Below, one piece after another: positions 52,124-61,926 of a DNA stretch of 64,000 bases (position 1 is the stretch's first letter; each line of letters starts with the position of its first letter). Location of the stretch: contig NZ_JAAAPM020000024.1 in the NCBI RefSeq assembly GCF_009909155.2, positions 1 through 64,000 on the forward strand, written 5' to 3'. The stretch comes from Flavobacterium undicola. GTDB taxonomy: Bacteria; Bacteroidota; Bacteroidia; Flavobacteriales; Flavobacteriaceae. The notes below the pieces were generated by a model. That model was given only the letters and a program-made list of their open reading frames with translations, was not told the origin of the DNA and did no database searches. The position numbers were made by a program, and so were the translations under genes.

Positions 52124-53560
52124 TTAAAATTGAAAATATATAAATTGCTGTTCTTCTTTTCCAAAAACAAATAACAACACTAAAATTAGCATCATAAACG
52201 ACCAACGAAACCATCGGTTGCCTTGTTTTCTAAAACTGTCCAAGGCAAAATTTCCTTCTCGTCCCAACCATTCGATTATAATAAAAAATAATACTAAAAG
52301 AATTAAAAATGTAGGACGTATTTCTGGTAAAGAAAACAATGATTTTGTAAAAATTCCTTTTATATAATGAGAAGCTGAAGCAACAGAGTCTGCTCTAAAA
52401 AATATCCATGCAAACGCTGTCAATCCAAAAGTGACAATCATTTGACAACTTTCCTTAAAATTAGGAAGCCAACGATTTTTTGCAACAATTTCTAAATTCG
52501 TTCTGTTTTTGTTTGTTAGCAATAATGGTAGAAAATACAAAGCATTCAAAAATCCCCAAATAAAAAAAGTCCAATTGGCACCATGCCAAAAACCACTAAG
52601 CAAAAATATTATGAAAGTATTGCGAATTTGCATCCATTTCCCGCCTTTACTCCCGCCTAAAGGAATGTATAAATAATCTTTAAACCAAGAAGAAAGTGAA
52701 ATATGCCAACGTCTCCAAAACTCAGCTATATCTCTTGAAAAATAAGGGAAGGCAAAGTTTTTAAGTAATTCTATACCCAATAATCTTGATGTTCCTAAAG
52801 CAATATCCGAATAGCCACTGAAGTCACCATAGATTTGAAAGCTGAAAAATAAAGCTCCAACAACTAAGGTACTTCCAGAATACTGACTTGGATCATTAAA
52901 AATAATATTGGTAAAATGGGCACAATTATCAGCAATCACGATTTTCTTAAACAAACCCCAAAGTATTTGATACAATCCCGAAATAGCCAAATCATAATTG
53001 AAATTTCGTTTTACTTTAATTTGGGGTAATAAATGTGTAGCCCGCTCAATAGGCCCAGCCACTAATAATGGAAAATATGCAACAAAAACAGCATATTCTA
53101 CAAAATTTTTCTCGACAGCAATTCGTTTTTTATAAACATCAATCACATAAGATAAGCCATGAAAGGTATAAAAAGAAATTCCAACCGGAAGAATGATATT
53201 TAATGTAAAAACATCGACTGAAAAACCACATTTTAAAAATAAACTTTGAAAAGAAAGTACAAAAAAATCAAAGTATTTAAAAACCGCCAGAAATGACAAA
53301 TTAATTCCAATGCTTGCATAAAACCAAAATTTTCGATCCCTTATATCTGTACTTTTTTCTATTTGCAATCCTGAAAAATAATCTAATACTGTAGAAAATA
53401 GCAATAAAAAAACAAAACGCCAATCCCAACAAGAATAGAAAAAATAACTAGCTACAAGTAATAAAATGTTTTGCGCTTTTAATGACTTTTGAAACACAAA
53501 CCAGTACAACAGAAAAACTATAGGGGCAAAAACGGCAAAAGGAAAAGAGTTAAAAAACAT
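52124..53560 (-). CDS. MBOAT-family O-acyltransferase (AlgI/DltB-like), pair 2
   Basis: This 478-residue paralogue of the gene at 46075 has the same blocks: YSCWDWRFVFLLLFSTVLDY, FWRRWHISLSSWFKDYLYIP and FWHGANWTFFIWG. Its neighbours are the SGNH partner downstream and a GT2 gene upstream (2 bp apart). Two such enzymes in one cluster suggest two O-acetylation positions or acceptors. Confidence 0.9.
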   Translation of the reverse strand: MFFNSFPFAVFAPIVFLLYWFVFQKSLKAQNILLLVASYFFYSCWDWRFVFLLLFSTVLDYFSGLQIEKSTDIRDRKFWFYASIGINLSFLAVFKYFDFFVLSFQSLFLKCGFSVDVFTLNIILPVGISFYTFHGLSYVIDVYKKRIAVEKNFVEYAVFVAYFPLLVAGPIERATHLLPQIKVKRNFNYDLAISGLYQILWGLFKKIVIADNCAHFTNIIFNDPSQYSGSTLVVGALFFSFQIYGDFSGYSDIALGTSRLLGIELLKNFAFPYFSRDIAEFWRRWHISLSSWFKDYLYIPLGGSKGGKWMQIRNTFIIFLLSGFWHGANWTFFIWGFLNALYFLPLLLTNKNRTNLEIVAKNRWLPNFKESCQMIVTFGLTAFAWIFFRADSVASASHYIKGIFTKSLFSLPEIRPTFLILLVLFFIIIEWLGREGNFALDSFRKQGNRWFRWSFMMLILVLLFVFGKEEQQFIYFQF

Positions 53561-53561
53561 G

Positions 53562-54437
53562 CTAATAATATATTCCTTTTAAAGTTTTTAATTTATGTTG
53601 GGTTTTAGTAGTCATACTTTTTCTATGTCTTAATACCATTGGAAAATTCCAAATCATATTCCCAATTGCTTTGCAATATAGTTTAAAATAAGTTTTATCT
53701 GAAATAGCATATTTTTTAAAATTGTGCCATAACAACTTGAGTATCCTCAAGATTGGATTTTGATAATACCCAACATAAATACGAAAACTGTTTTGAAGTT
53801 GTTTTTGGAAACGGAAATAATTTTTCCCCTGCAATTTTCGTTTTTCAAAATCTACTCGGTGATTGACTGCTACTTGGTTGGTATAAAAAATATCGTAATC
53901 TAAATTCATTACCTCAATAGACAAACAAGTTTCTTCGCCATAAATATCAATCCAAGTAGGAAAACCATTGGTTTTATTGTATACATTTTTACGAATGGCA
54001 AAACCACAACCAATAAATTCAGTGGTTAGAAATTCTTCTTTTTTAATAAATGCTAATTCCGTTTGAGGATTTTCATACAATCCCTTTAACTCTAAAAAAG
54101 CTAAAATTCCAAGATTTGGATTGGCTTCAAAATAGCTCTTTATCGTTTCGATTGGCTTTTCAGAAATCAAATGCGCATCATCATCCAAACCAATAAAAAT
54201 TTCGCCAATTGCTTTTGAATAAAGAAGATTTCGTGCCGGTGAAGCCGAAATACTTTTATTTGAAACGTACCATTTTACCCAAGGAAACTGACTTTGTAAT
54301 TGCTCTGTTTCCATGCAGCCATCAATAAAAACTAAGACTTCGTGATTTTTAACATCAAAAACAGCTTGCAGTTGTTTTAAAATAAACTGCAATTCTTCTG
54401 GACGATTTTTAGTAACTATAAGAAATGATATTTCCAT
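53562..54437 (-). CDS. Glycosyltransferase family 2
   Basis: This 291-residue GT-A protein has ISFLIVTKNRPEELQFILKQ, SPARNLLYSKAIGEIFIGLD then DDAHL, and DIYGEETCLSIEVMNLDYDI. The DXD is in the GLDDDAH element. Its ATG overlaps the stop of the GT4 gene upstream by one base. Confidence 0.9.
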   Translation of the reverse strand: MEISFLIVTKNRPEELQFILKQLQAVFDVKNHEVLVFIDGCMETEQLQSQFPWVKWYVSNKSISASPARNLLYSKAIGEIFIGLDDDAHLISEKPIETIKSYFEANPNLGILAFLELKGLYENPQTELAFIKKEEFLTTEFIGCGFAIRKNVYNKTNGFPTWIDIYGEETCLSIEVMNLDYDIFYTNQVAVNHRVDFEKRKLQGKNYFRFQKQLQNSFRIYVGYYQNPILRILKLLWHNFKKYAISDKTYFKLYCKAIGNMIWNFPMVLRHRKSMTTKTQHKLKTLKGIYY

Positions 54438-55576
54438 TAACTCAAATTAACGCTTTGATACAAATTAATAATTTTATTTCGCAACATTTCTCTATTATAG
54501 TTTTCCTGAACAAAACTAACATTATATTCTTGAGCTTTGGCTCTCAATTGTTGATTTTCAATAGCCGTTTTAATCAGGCTTGCAATAGCCACAACCTCAT
54601 TTGGATTCTCAATTAAAAAACCATTGACTCCATGAGTAATAATTTCTTCCGTAACCTTTCCAGGATTAGATTGAATAGGAAAAGCCCCCATTCCCATTGC
54701 TTCTAATAAAGAATTAGGCATTCCGTCAGAAGTGCTATTTCCAATATAAAGTAAACAAGAACCTAATTTTTGCAACAGTAATTTATTTGTCATAAAAGAC
54801 TTTCTGGGAATCATTTCAACTTTTGTTTGTTTAAAATAAGCTGATTTTTTTAAATATTCTTCAACGATTTCATCAGCACTAAAAATTAAAAAATCAATTG
54901 ACGAATCAAATTGTATCAATTCAATTGCTTTTATTACTACTAATGCCTTCCCAACGCCATCATCATAACCTTTTACACAAATGGTTTTTCTATTACTTAT
55001 GGGTTGCATAAATGCGGATTCTGTTTCAATTCCTCCATTACCTGGAAAAAAACCCAGAAATTGATTTGTAAAACCTAATTGTTGTGCTATTTGAAAATCA
55101 CGGTTGCAATCGGTAATTAAATAATTAACTCTATTTAAAAATGATTTTACATTATCAGTACTAACTCCTAAATTTTGATAAGCATACATATCACTCCCCC
55201 AAGAAGAATATACAAAAGGAATTTTATTTTGCTGCATTATTGATAAGATGGGTAAGCCCGATAATTTCATTTCGAAGCAATGCACAATATCAGGTTGAAT
55301 TTCATTTAAAACATTTTCGAAAACAACTTCTACTCTATTGACAGTAATTTTTTCTAAAAAAGAATATAATTTTGGAAACTGTTTTTTTATTCTATAACGA
55401 AACGGATAGTTCCATTTTAATTTCCAGCAATTGAATTGTTTTACCCAATTTATTTTCTCTACAAATCCGGCTCCATCGGTTATATCAAACCAATATACTT
55501 CAAATCCACTTTCTTTCAATTGGTTTGTCCATTGAAAAAAATGATGATTGGGGATGGATACTAATAGGAGTTTCAA
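54437..55576 (-). CDS. Glycosyltransferase family 4, TTG start
   Basis: This 379-residue GT-B protein starts KLLLVSIPNHHFFQWTNQL. The only start that keeps this strand is a TTG at 55576, 5 bp after the preceding gene's stop; no in-frame ATG lies upstream. The donor motif is GNSTSDGMPNSLLEAMGMGA. The N-terminal half reads DIVHCFEMKLSGLPILSIM, then SSWGSDMYAYQNLG. Confidence 0.88.
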   Translation of the reverse strand: MKLLLVSIPNHHFFQWTNQLKESGFEVYWFDITDGAGFVEKINWVKQFNCWKLKWNYPFRYRIKKQFPKLYSFLEKITVNRVEVVFENVLNEIQPDIVHCFEMKLSGLPILSIMQQNKIPFVYSSWGSDMYAYQNLGVSTDNVKSFLNRVNYLITDCNRDFQIAQQLGFTNQFLGFFPGNGGIETESAFMQPISNRKTICVKGYDDGVGKALVVIKAIELIQFDSSIDFLIFSADEIVEEYLKKSAYFKQTKVEMIPRKSFMTNKLLLQKLGSCLLYIGNSTSDGMPNSLLEAMGMGAFPIQSNPGKVTEEIITHGVNGFLIENPNEVVAIASLIKTAIENQQLRAKAQEYNVSFVQENYNREMLRNKIINLYQSVNLS

Positions 55577-55581
55577 TACAT

Positions 55582-56754
55582 TTAGTTTAATAATTGTTGG
55601 TAGGATTTATTAAATTTCTCAATACCAAAAGTCTTTTGCGCATAATCAAAGGTTTTTTTAGAAATTTCATTTACCAAATCTTTATTTTCTGCCAATTCTA
55701 TTATAGCTTTAACAAATTGTTTTACAAGTTCTGTTTCATTATTAGAATTGTCTATCAAAACTCCATTATAATTATTCTCTATATGTTCTGAAATCCCCCC
55801 AACATTAGTAGTAATTGGAATAACTCCATAAATCATTGATTCCATAAAGACCATAGGAAAACCTTCATAATTCGATGTGATTATTATAAAATTCAAACTA
55901 GAGTATAGAATCTGTAATTCTTCAATATTAGTAATTTCACCTAAAAAATGAACCCCTGCTTTAGTAATTTTATCAATATTACTTTTCATTCCTGTTCCTG
56001 CCATTACAAATTCAATATCTGAATAAAGATGTTTAATTTGTTTAGCCACTTCTAAAAACACTTCAGGTCTTTTTTCTTCTGACCATCTACCAATAAACCC
56101 TACTTTATTTATAGGCTTTTCCCGAAATGTAATATTACTTATTTCAACACCATTTTCAATAATCTCTATTCGCCTTGAAAATTCAAAATCTAAATTATTT
56201 TTATTATAAAGCTTAACAATATCAAATTTTGCTTTTCCATTAATTACAATTCTTTTATCAATAATTTTAGCTGTTTTTACAAAATCATCTGCTCTTGAGT
56301 CATCTTCACTTAAAGCATGAATCAAATCTATTTTTAATTTATTTTTTTCTAAATAAGGCAAAATTGTATAATAATAACTTGTATTACTACCAAAAACCGT
56401 ATTCACAGTTCTGCTTTTATTGATTGATTTATAAATTAATTTAAATAATAAATTATTTATTATTTGAGATTTCTTATTCAAAATTTCATTCAATTCTATA
56501 CAATTTGCATGATTATTAAAATCTTTTTTAAAATTATTCGTTGCAGATTTATGTGTAAAAATAACACAGCATTTTTTTGAGTAAATTGATTTTAAAATGT
56601 TTGAATGAACACGTTCTGCTCCACCAGTATGGTAAAATGGAAAAAAGAAAACAATTTCTGCTTTTTTAATTTTTCTATAATTAAAAACATAAAATAAAAT
56701 CAAAAAATAGCATCCTTTAATAAAATTATATATCGATTTTGCTGTTTTTTTCAT
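55582..56754 (-). CDS. Glycosyltransferase family 4
   Basis: This 390-residue GT-B enzyme has EIVFFFPFYHTGGAERVHSN, KVGFIGRWSEEKRPEVFLEV and ITSNYEGFPMVFMESMIYGV. The segment is among the most AT-rich of the cluster. Its ATG overlaps the preceding GT32 stop (ATGA). Confidence 0.92.
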   Translation of the reverse strand: MKKTAKSIYNFIKGCYFLILFYVFNYRKIKKAEIVFFFPFYHTGGAERVHSNILKSIYSKKCCVIFTHKSATNNFKKDFNNHANCIELNEILNKKSQIINNLLFKLIYKSINKSRTVNTVFGSNTSYYYTILPYLEKNKLKIDLIHALSEDDSRADDFVKTAKIIDKRIVINGKAKFDIVKLYNKNNLDFEFSRRIEIIENGVEISNITFREKPINKVGFIGRWSEEKRPEVFLEVAKQIKHLYSDIEFVMAGTGMKSNIDKITKAGVHFLGEITNIEELQILYSSLNFIIITSNYEGFPMVFMESMIYGVIPITTNVGGISEHIENNYNGVLIDNSNNETELVKQFVKAIIELAENKDLVNEISKKTFDYAQKTFGIEKFNKSYQQLLN

Positions 56755-57548
56755 TTAAAACTTTTTAAAAAATTATAATACATTCTTTTAAAGTAATAAA
56801 GATTAATATCTCTTTTAAAACATATTTTATTCATTATTTTAAATAATGCTTTAATATACTTTTTATTTCTTAAATAATAAAATTCATCATATTCGACCCA
56901 AGATGCATTCCACAAATGAACTGCAAAAGTAGAATGTTGAACGTATTTCTTATAATTTTTCACATCATTTTTTTTCTTATTAGGCAACGGATAAAAATAA
57001 GACGATGGATAAATAACCAGTGAATTTGTTTCAACTATTTTTTCAAACAAAGATTTCTCATAAAATTTCATATAAGTACTAGTTAATAATTTAGGAATGA
57101 TCATTTCATTAAAATTAATAGTCTCATTTAATTTTATCAAATCATAATTATCCAAACAAACTTTAATAAATGCATGGTTCTTTTCGGAACCTATAATTCC
57201 CCCACTAATTATTTTGATTTCTTCAGCACCAAAAAAACAACTATGTACTAACAAATCATTTATAGATTTAACTATCATCATATCAACATCTAAGTAAACC
57301 CCACCATTTTCATAAAGTACTTTTAACCTAACAAAATCAGAAACAAAAGCCCATTTTTTTTGAAAATAGGCTTCTTTAACAAAAGGATGTGACAAATCCG
57401 TATTTTTTTCATTCCATTCGACAACCTGATAATCATACAAACACTCTTTCCAGGAGGCAATACAATCTCTAACCAATTTTGGTTTTGATTTTCCTCCATA
57501 CCAGCAATAATGTATAATTTTAGGTATTTTCTCTTTATCTGTATGCAT
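56751..57548 (-). CDS. Glycosyltransferase family 32 (DXD sugar transferase)
   Basis: This 265-residue protein reads KIPKIIHYCWYGGKSKPKLV, FVSDFVRLKVLYENGGVYLD then VDMMI, the typical GT32 signature with the DXD in YLDVDMM. The C-terminal part is basic and helical. It lies between two other glycosyltransferase genes with 2-4 nt spacing. Confidence 0.92.
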   Translation of the reverse strand: MHTDKEKIPKIIHYCWYGGKSKPKLVRDCIASWKECLYDYQVVEWNEKNTDLSHPFVKEAYFQKKWAFVSDFVRLKVLYENGGVYLDVDMMIVKSINDLLVHSCFFGAEEIKIISGGIIGSEKNHAFIKVCLDNYDLIKLNETINFNEMIIPKLLTSTYMKFYEKSLFEKIVETNSLVIYPSSYFYPLPNKKKNDVKNYKKYVQHSTFAVHLWNASWVEYDEFYYLRNKKYIKALFKIMNKICFKRDINLYYFKRMYYNFLKSFK

Positions 57549-57550
57549 TC

Positions 57551-58489
57551 TTATTTTATTAAAACATACCCTTTTTTAAAAATTTTATAAATAATAAATC
57601 CTAATGTGCTTTTAATAAAATTCCATATTTTTTTATTTTGTAATTGCAATTTTATTAAATTAAAATAGAAAAAAGAGCTTCTTCTTTCATTAGCCATTAA
57701 AACATCTCTCAAAATCACCCTATACCTATCCAACATGAACAATCGAATACCTGTATTTAACATCTTGTATTTTTTTAATAAAACATAATGTTTATTTCTT
57801 GTAAAACATTCTGACAGTAATTCTTCAATATTTAAAAAATTAACTTGTTTAGATAATGAATAAGCATGGGATCTATAACGAAATAACACTTCATTTAAAT
57901 AAAAAATATTTGGAACTTTATAAAGGGCTCTCAAATTAAAATCCCAATCATCTAAATAACTAGTTTTCTCATCAAAAAATAAATAATGTTCTAATAAAAA
58001 TTTCTTCTTCCATAAAGGACCAGAAACATAAAAAGTAACTTTCCCTATAAAATAATCCTGTATTAGATTATTACTCATAATAATATTTCGAAATAATATC
58101 ACTTTAGAATCTGAATCAAAGAACTCCGCTTTTCCTATAACAACATCAACATCATCATCAAAACAACTAATCCTTTTTTCTAAGGCTTCACTTAACAATA
58201 TATCGTCACTATCAAACCAATAAATATATTCCCCAACACTCCTTTTGAAGCCATAATTCCTACAATAACTTGGTCCCTTAATTTGATCTTGAGGACGATG
58301 AAAATATTTAAATCTTTTATCTTTTTCAATATAAGAACACACTATTTCTTCTGTATTATCATTACTACCGTCGTCAACAACAATACATTCCCAATTAGTA
58401 TAAGTTTGAGCCAAAACACTTGCAAGTGTTTCTTCAATAAAACATCCACGATTATAAGTTGGAATGATGATAGAAACAAGCTTATTCAT
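57551..58489 (-). CDS. Glycosyltransferase family 2
   Basis: This 312-residue GT-A protein has SIIIPTYNRGCFIEETLASV, ECIVVDDGSNDNTEEIV and IYWFDSDDILLSEALEKRI. SYLDDWDFNLRALYKVPNIF forms the acceptor-side motif. Its start overlaps the upstream GT2 stop (ATGA). Confidence 0.92.
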   Translation of the reverse strand: MNKLVSIIIPTYNRGCFIEETLASVLAQTYTNWECIVVDDGSNDNTEEIVCSYIEKDKRFKYFHRPQDQIKGPSYCRNYGFKRSVGEYIYWFDSDDILLSEALEKRISCFDDDVDVVIGKAEFFDSDSKVILFRNIIMSNNLIQDYFIGKVTFYVSGPLWKKKFLLEHYLFFDEKTSYLDDWDFNLRALYKVPNIFYLNEVLFRYRSHAYSLSKQVNFLNIEELLSECFTRNKHYVLLKKYKMLNTGIRLFMLDRYRVILRDVLMANERRSSFFYFNLIKLQLQNKKIWNFIKSTLGFIIYKIFKKGYVLIK

Positions 58490-59388
58490 AAATTGATTAT
58501 ATTTTTAATAGACCGCTTAAAAAAATTTTTAAATGTATAACTATCGTAATTTTTAACATATAAAAACATTAATGAATTCCATTTAATAAAAGTTAATTTT
58601 CTTTCACTTCTTAGCTCAATTTCATATCTATAAATCATTTTAAGACGTCTTTCTTTAGAAAAAAATTTCAATCTACTGTTTAGTATGTTTTCATAAAAAA
58701 TAATTGTTGCTTTTTTTTTTTGCGAAATATTATCTACCATCCCTGAAATATTAATATCAGAATTTCTTATATATACATTCGCCTCATTTATTGAAAAAAT
58801 AAATTTCTGTTCTGAGAAATCAAACCAAGCATTATCATCACTAAACCAAGCTAAAGGATAATCAACAAAACCATATTTAAGATATACCTTTCTTGAAAAG
58901 ATATGTTCTGACAAAGAACTTCTGGATAAGCCTTCAAATTTTCGGAAATAAGAATCAAATGGATTTTCCCAAATTTGATTTTCAAATTTTTTTGAAATCA
59001 TTTTCCCACTTCCATTAATGATAACAGATGCATATCTAACCACATTACTTTTTTCTTCAAAAACAGTATATTTCTTATAAAATTCCTCAACTACATTTTC
59101 TCCCAACAAATCATCATCACCTAAAATCATCAACCATTCTTCATCTCCAGAAAGAGCAATACAACGTTCCCATTGTTCAGTCAAAGAAGTTCCTCCTAAA
59201 TTATTATCAAAACGATGGTAGACAAAATCCAACTTCCCTTCAAAATCATCAAGTAAAGAACTACAATCTTCAGGACTAGCATCATCACCAATATAGACTT
59301 TAAATCGCTTATCTTTTTGATTTGCTAACGACAATAACGTTTGTGCAAAAAAAGCGAGTTTATAATATGGGATTATTATAGCTAGCAT
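58486..59388 (-). CDS. Glycosyltransferase family 2
   Basis: This 300-residue protein reads AIIIPYYKLAFFAQTLLSLA, YIGDDASPEDCSSLLD and EWLMILGDDDLLGENVVEEF. The C-terminal half is divergent. It follows the next GT2 gene at 5 bp. Donor unknown. Confidence 0.9.
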   Translation of the reverse strand: MLAIIIPYYKLAFFAQTLLSLANQKDKRFKVYIGDDASPEDCSSLLDDFEGKLDFVYHRFDNNLGGTSLTEQWERCIALSGDEEWLMILGDDDLLGENVVEEFYKKYTVFEEKSNVVRYASVIINGSGKMISKKFENQIWENPFDSYFRKFEGLSRSSLSEHIFSRKVYLKYGFVDYPLAWFSDDNAWFDFSEQKFIFSINEANVYIRNSDINISGMVDNISQKKKATIIFYENILNSRLKFFSKERRLKMIYRYEIELRSERKLTFIKWNSLMFLYVKNYDSYTFKNFFKRSIKNIINL

Positions 59389-59393
59389 GAACT

Positions 59394-60293
59394 TTATATT
59401 AATTTTCTTTTAAGTTTCAATAAAAACTTTCTTGGATTCTTTAACGACTTTATCGCCTTAAAAAAAATATGATGAGAAACAAAAGCTTCTTGATACTCTG
59501 CTCTTACTAAAACCTCTAAATGATCCAAACTCCCTAGCTGTCTATCTAATAAAATTACATTGATTCTAGATTCTTTTGAATATGATAAAAGTAACGTAAA
59601 CAGTTTAAAATTAGATTTCGTCATTTTTATAGCTGAATTAGTCGAATGAAAACCTACGCCAAACCTATAAACAGCCATTTTCTCTTCAATATATTTTAAT
59701 TTACCCTTTTCAGCTAAAAGCATGTATAAGAAAAAATCACCTATTGGAGAATAGGAAAACTCAAATGGAAATTCTTTAATTATATTTCTGAATACTACTG
59801 AAGGAGTGTGCATATAATTTCCCCATCTAGCTAGTGTTTCAATAGTTTCATAATTTTCAGGAATTTTTGTTATAAAATCATCTACAATTTCTCCATTAGT
59901 CTTTAAAATATTAACTTGATGAAAACACAATACATAATCAGGATTGGTTTCCAAAAAATCAACTTGTTTTTGCAACTTCATTCGATCTATCCAGTAATCG
60001 TCACCATCACAAAGTGCAACATACTTGCCCTGACATTGTTTGAAAGCAAAAATAAAATTAGGCATCATCCCTATATTTTTTTCATGCTTTATATATCTAA
60101 TCCATGAACTACGAGAATGGTTTTCGATAATAGACTTTATAATCTCATCTGTAGCATCAGGAGATGCATCATTAGCAATTATCAATTCAACATCAAAATC
60201 ACACTCCTGCATCAAAACTCCTTCTATCGCTTGGCGAATGTAGTTTTCATGACCATAGGTAACCATACAAACACTAACAGTTTTTTTTTTCAT
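59394..60293 (-). CDS. Glycosyltransferase family 2 (tandem paralogue A)
   Basis: About 299 residues from the ATG at 60293, which overlaps the upstream stop as ATGA; the longer frame begins with TTG. The N-terminal ~110 residues (SVCMVTYGHENYIRQAIEGV, ALCDGDDYWIDRMKLQKQVD) closely match the next gene, whereas the C-terminal halves differ. WGNYMHTPSVVFRN is on the acceptor side. Confidence 0.92.
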   Translation of the reverse strand: MKKKTVSVCMVTYGHENYIRQAIEGVLMQECDFDVELIIANDASPDATDEIIKSIIENHSRSSWIRYIKHEKNIGMMPNFIFAFKQCQGKYVALCDGDDYWIDRMKLQKQVDFLETNPDYVLCFHQVNILKTNGEIVDDFITKIPENYETIETLARWGNYMHTPSVVFRNIIKEFPFEFSYSPIGDFFLYMLLAEKGKLKYIEEKMAVYRFGVGFHSTNSAIKMTKSNFKLFTLLLSYSKESRINVILLDRQLGSLDHLEVLVRAEYQEAFVSHHIFFKAIKSLKNPRKFLLKLKRKLI

Positions 60294-61276
60294 CTTAGTT
60301 TTTGTCTTAAAATTCCAACTCCAACTAATGACAAAATAAGTTTTATCCAAATATGAATTTTCATTTTTTTTCTAAAAATATTCCAATTACAATATTTAAA
60401 AACATCAACAATTAATACATTTTTCAACAATTTAATAACGTCTATATATTTCTTAGCTACAAATGCATTATTTATTAATCCTCTATTAGTATTACAAATA
60501 GCATCTGATAACCAAATTGTATTCAGTTTATTTCTTTTTACAAAACTTTTTCTGCACAAATAAGAATCTTTTATTGCAAAAATATATTTATCGACCTCTT
60601 TGGGATGACTTGCACTTCCTTCCAAAATTCTATATACAGCAGTTACTTCATTCAAATAATGTAGTTTTGATATATAAACCGTTTCGAGTATAATTCTAGT
60701 ATCTCCTATTACTTTATTTTTAAGTTCTTCTTTTATTTTTTTTACAACTTCATCTAAAATCGTTTTTCTAAACATCGTAGTTGCAAATTCTATAAATTTA
60801 CTTTTTAACATTTCAGGAATTACATCTGACTGTCTTTGAACAAATCTGGCTGGTATATCTATAAATTGTCCTGTTCTCTGAATAAATTGTTTTACATCTG
60901 TATAAACTAAACCTATTTCCTCATTTTCTTCCAAAATTTCAACTTGTTTCCTTAGTTTGTCTTTAGTTATCCAAAAATCATCTCCTTCGCACATGGCAAC
61001 ATACTTTCCAGAACATTGCTCTAAAGCGAAGAAAAAATTCGGCATTATACCTAAATTTTTATTCTGCTTAAAATATTTAATCCAGCCTGATCTTGGATGA
61101 TTGGATAAAATATCTTGAATAATATAGTCTGTTTGATCAAGAGAGCAATCATTTGATAAAATAAGTTCAACTTCAAAATTACAATCCTGCATGAGTACCC
61201 CTTCTATGGCTTGCCTGATATAATTCTCATGACCATAAGTAATCATGCAAACGCTGACTTTTGGATACTGGCTCAT
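60290..61276 (-). CDS. Glycosyltransferase family 2 (tandem paralogue B)
   Basis: This 328-residue paralogue shares SVCMITYGHENYIRQAIEGV, then LMQDCNFEVEL, and AMCEGDDFWITKDKLRKQVE with its neighbour at 59394. Its C-terminal region (IEFATTMFRKTILDEVVKKI, then RIILETVYISKLHYLNEV) is different, so the pair probably arose by tandem duplication followed by change of acceptor part. Confidence 0.92.
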   Translation of the reverse strand: MSQYPKVSVCMITYGHENYIRQAIEGVLMQDCNFEVELILSNDCSLDQTDYIIQDILSNHPRSGWIKYFKQNKNLGIMPNFFFALEQCSGKYVAMCEGDDFWITKDKLRKQVEILEENEEIGLVYTDVKQFIQRTGQFIDIPARFVQRQSDVIPEMLKSKFIEFATTMFRKTILDEVVKKIKEELKNKVIGDTRIILETVYISKLHYLNEVTAVYRILEGSASHPKEVDKYIFAIKDSYLCRKSFVKRNKLNTIWLSDAICNTNRGLINNAFVAKKYIDVIKLLKNVLIVDVFKYCNWNIFRKKMKIHIWIKLILSLVGVGILRQKLR

Positions 61277-61278
61277 TA

Positions 61279-61926
61279 TTAAAATTCTAAAGGCATTAAT
61301 TCTTTAATAATTTTTCCAGGTATACCTACAACCAAACAATTATCAGGAACATCTTTATTTATAACAGCTCCTGCACCTACAACAACATTTTTACCAATAG
61401 TCACTTTTGGCAAAACTGTTGCGTTAGTCCCTAAAACACAATAATCACCAAGTATACAATTTCCTGAAATACTAACTCCAGGAGATAACTCTACAAATTC
61501 ACCGATTATAGAATCATGTCCTACTGTGCAATTTAAATTAATCAAAGAACCTTTTTTTATAATAACATCTGAAGTAATAACTACTCCTGTCATTATATTA
61601 GACCCTATTCCTATTTCATTACCAAAACTACCAATACTTGCAAATGGACTTATTGTAGAAGAAAAGACCCCTCCTAAATCAATAAATTTATCATATAGTT
61701 TTTTTCTTAAAACAGGATTTCCAATTCCGATTGTAAATCTATTATCAATTGTTTTAAAATAAACTAAAGCATCTTCAATAGTCTTTAATATAGGGAATCT
61801 GTTATATAAAGTTTCATTTACTTCTTCATTAATGTCATCATAAAACGCCAAGTTATCTGTCTGATTTAATTGATGAACAACTTCTAAAACTTCTTTCGCA
61901 AAACCTTTAGCTCCTATAATTAACAT
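61279..61926 (-). CDS. PglD/NeuD-family sugar O/N-acetyltransferase
   Basis: This 215-residue protein begins with the PglD-type nucleotide-sugar binding strip MLIIGAKGFAKEVLEVVHQ and continues as left-handed beta-helix hexapeptide repeats: ISPFASIGSFGNEIGIGSN, LNCTVGHDSIIGEFVELSPG, GAGAVINKDVPDNCLVVGIP. The His in VGHDS is the usual catalytic base. With the overlapping DegT gene it probably N-acetylates an amino sugar, like VioB or PglD. Confidence 0.88.
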   Translation of the reverse strand: MLIIGAKGFAKEVLEVVHQLNQTDNLAFYDDINEEVNETLYNRFPILKTIEDALVYFKTIDNRFTIGIGNPVLRKKLYDKFIDLGGVFSSTISPFASIGSFGNEIGIGSNIMTGVVITSDVIIKKGSLINLNCTVGHDSIIGEFVELSPGVSISGNCILGDYCVLGTNATVLPKVTIGKNVVVGAGAVINKDVPDNCLVVGIPGKIIKELMPLEF

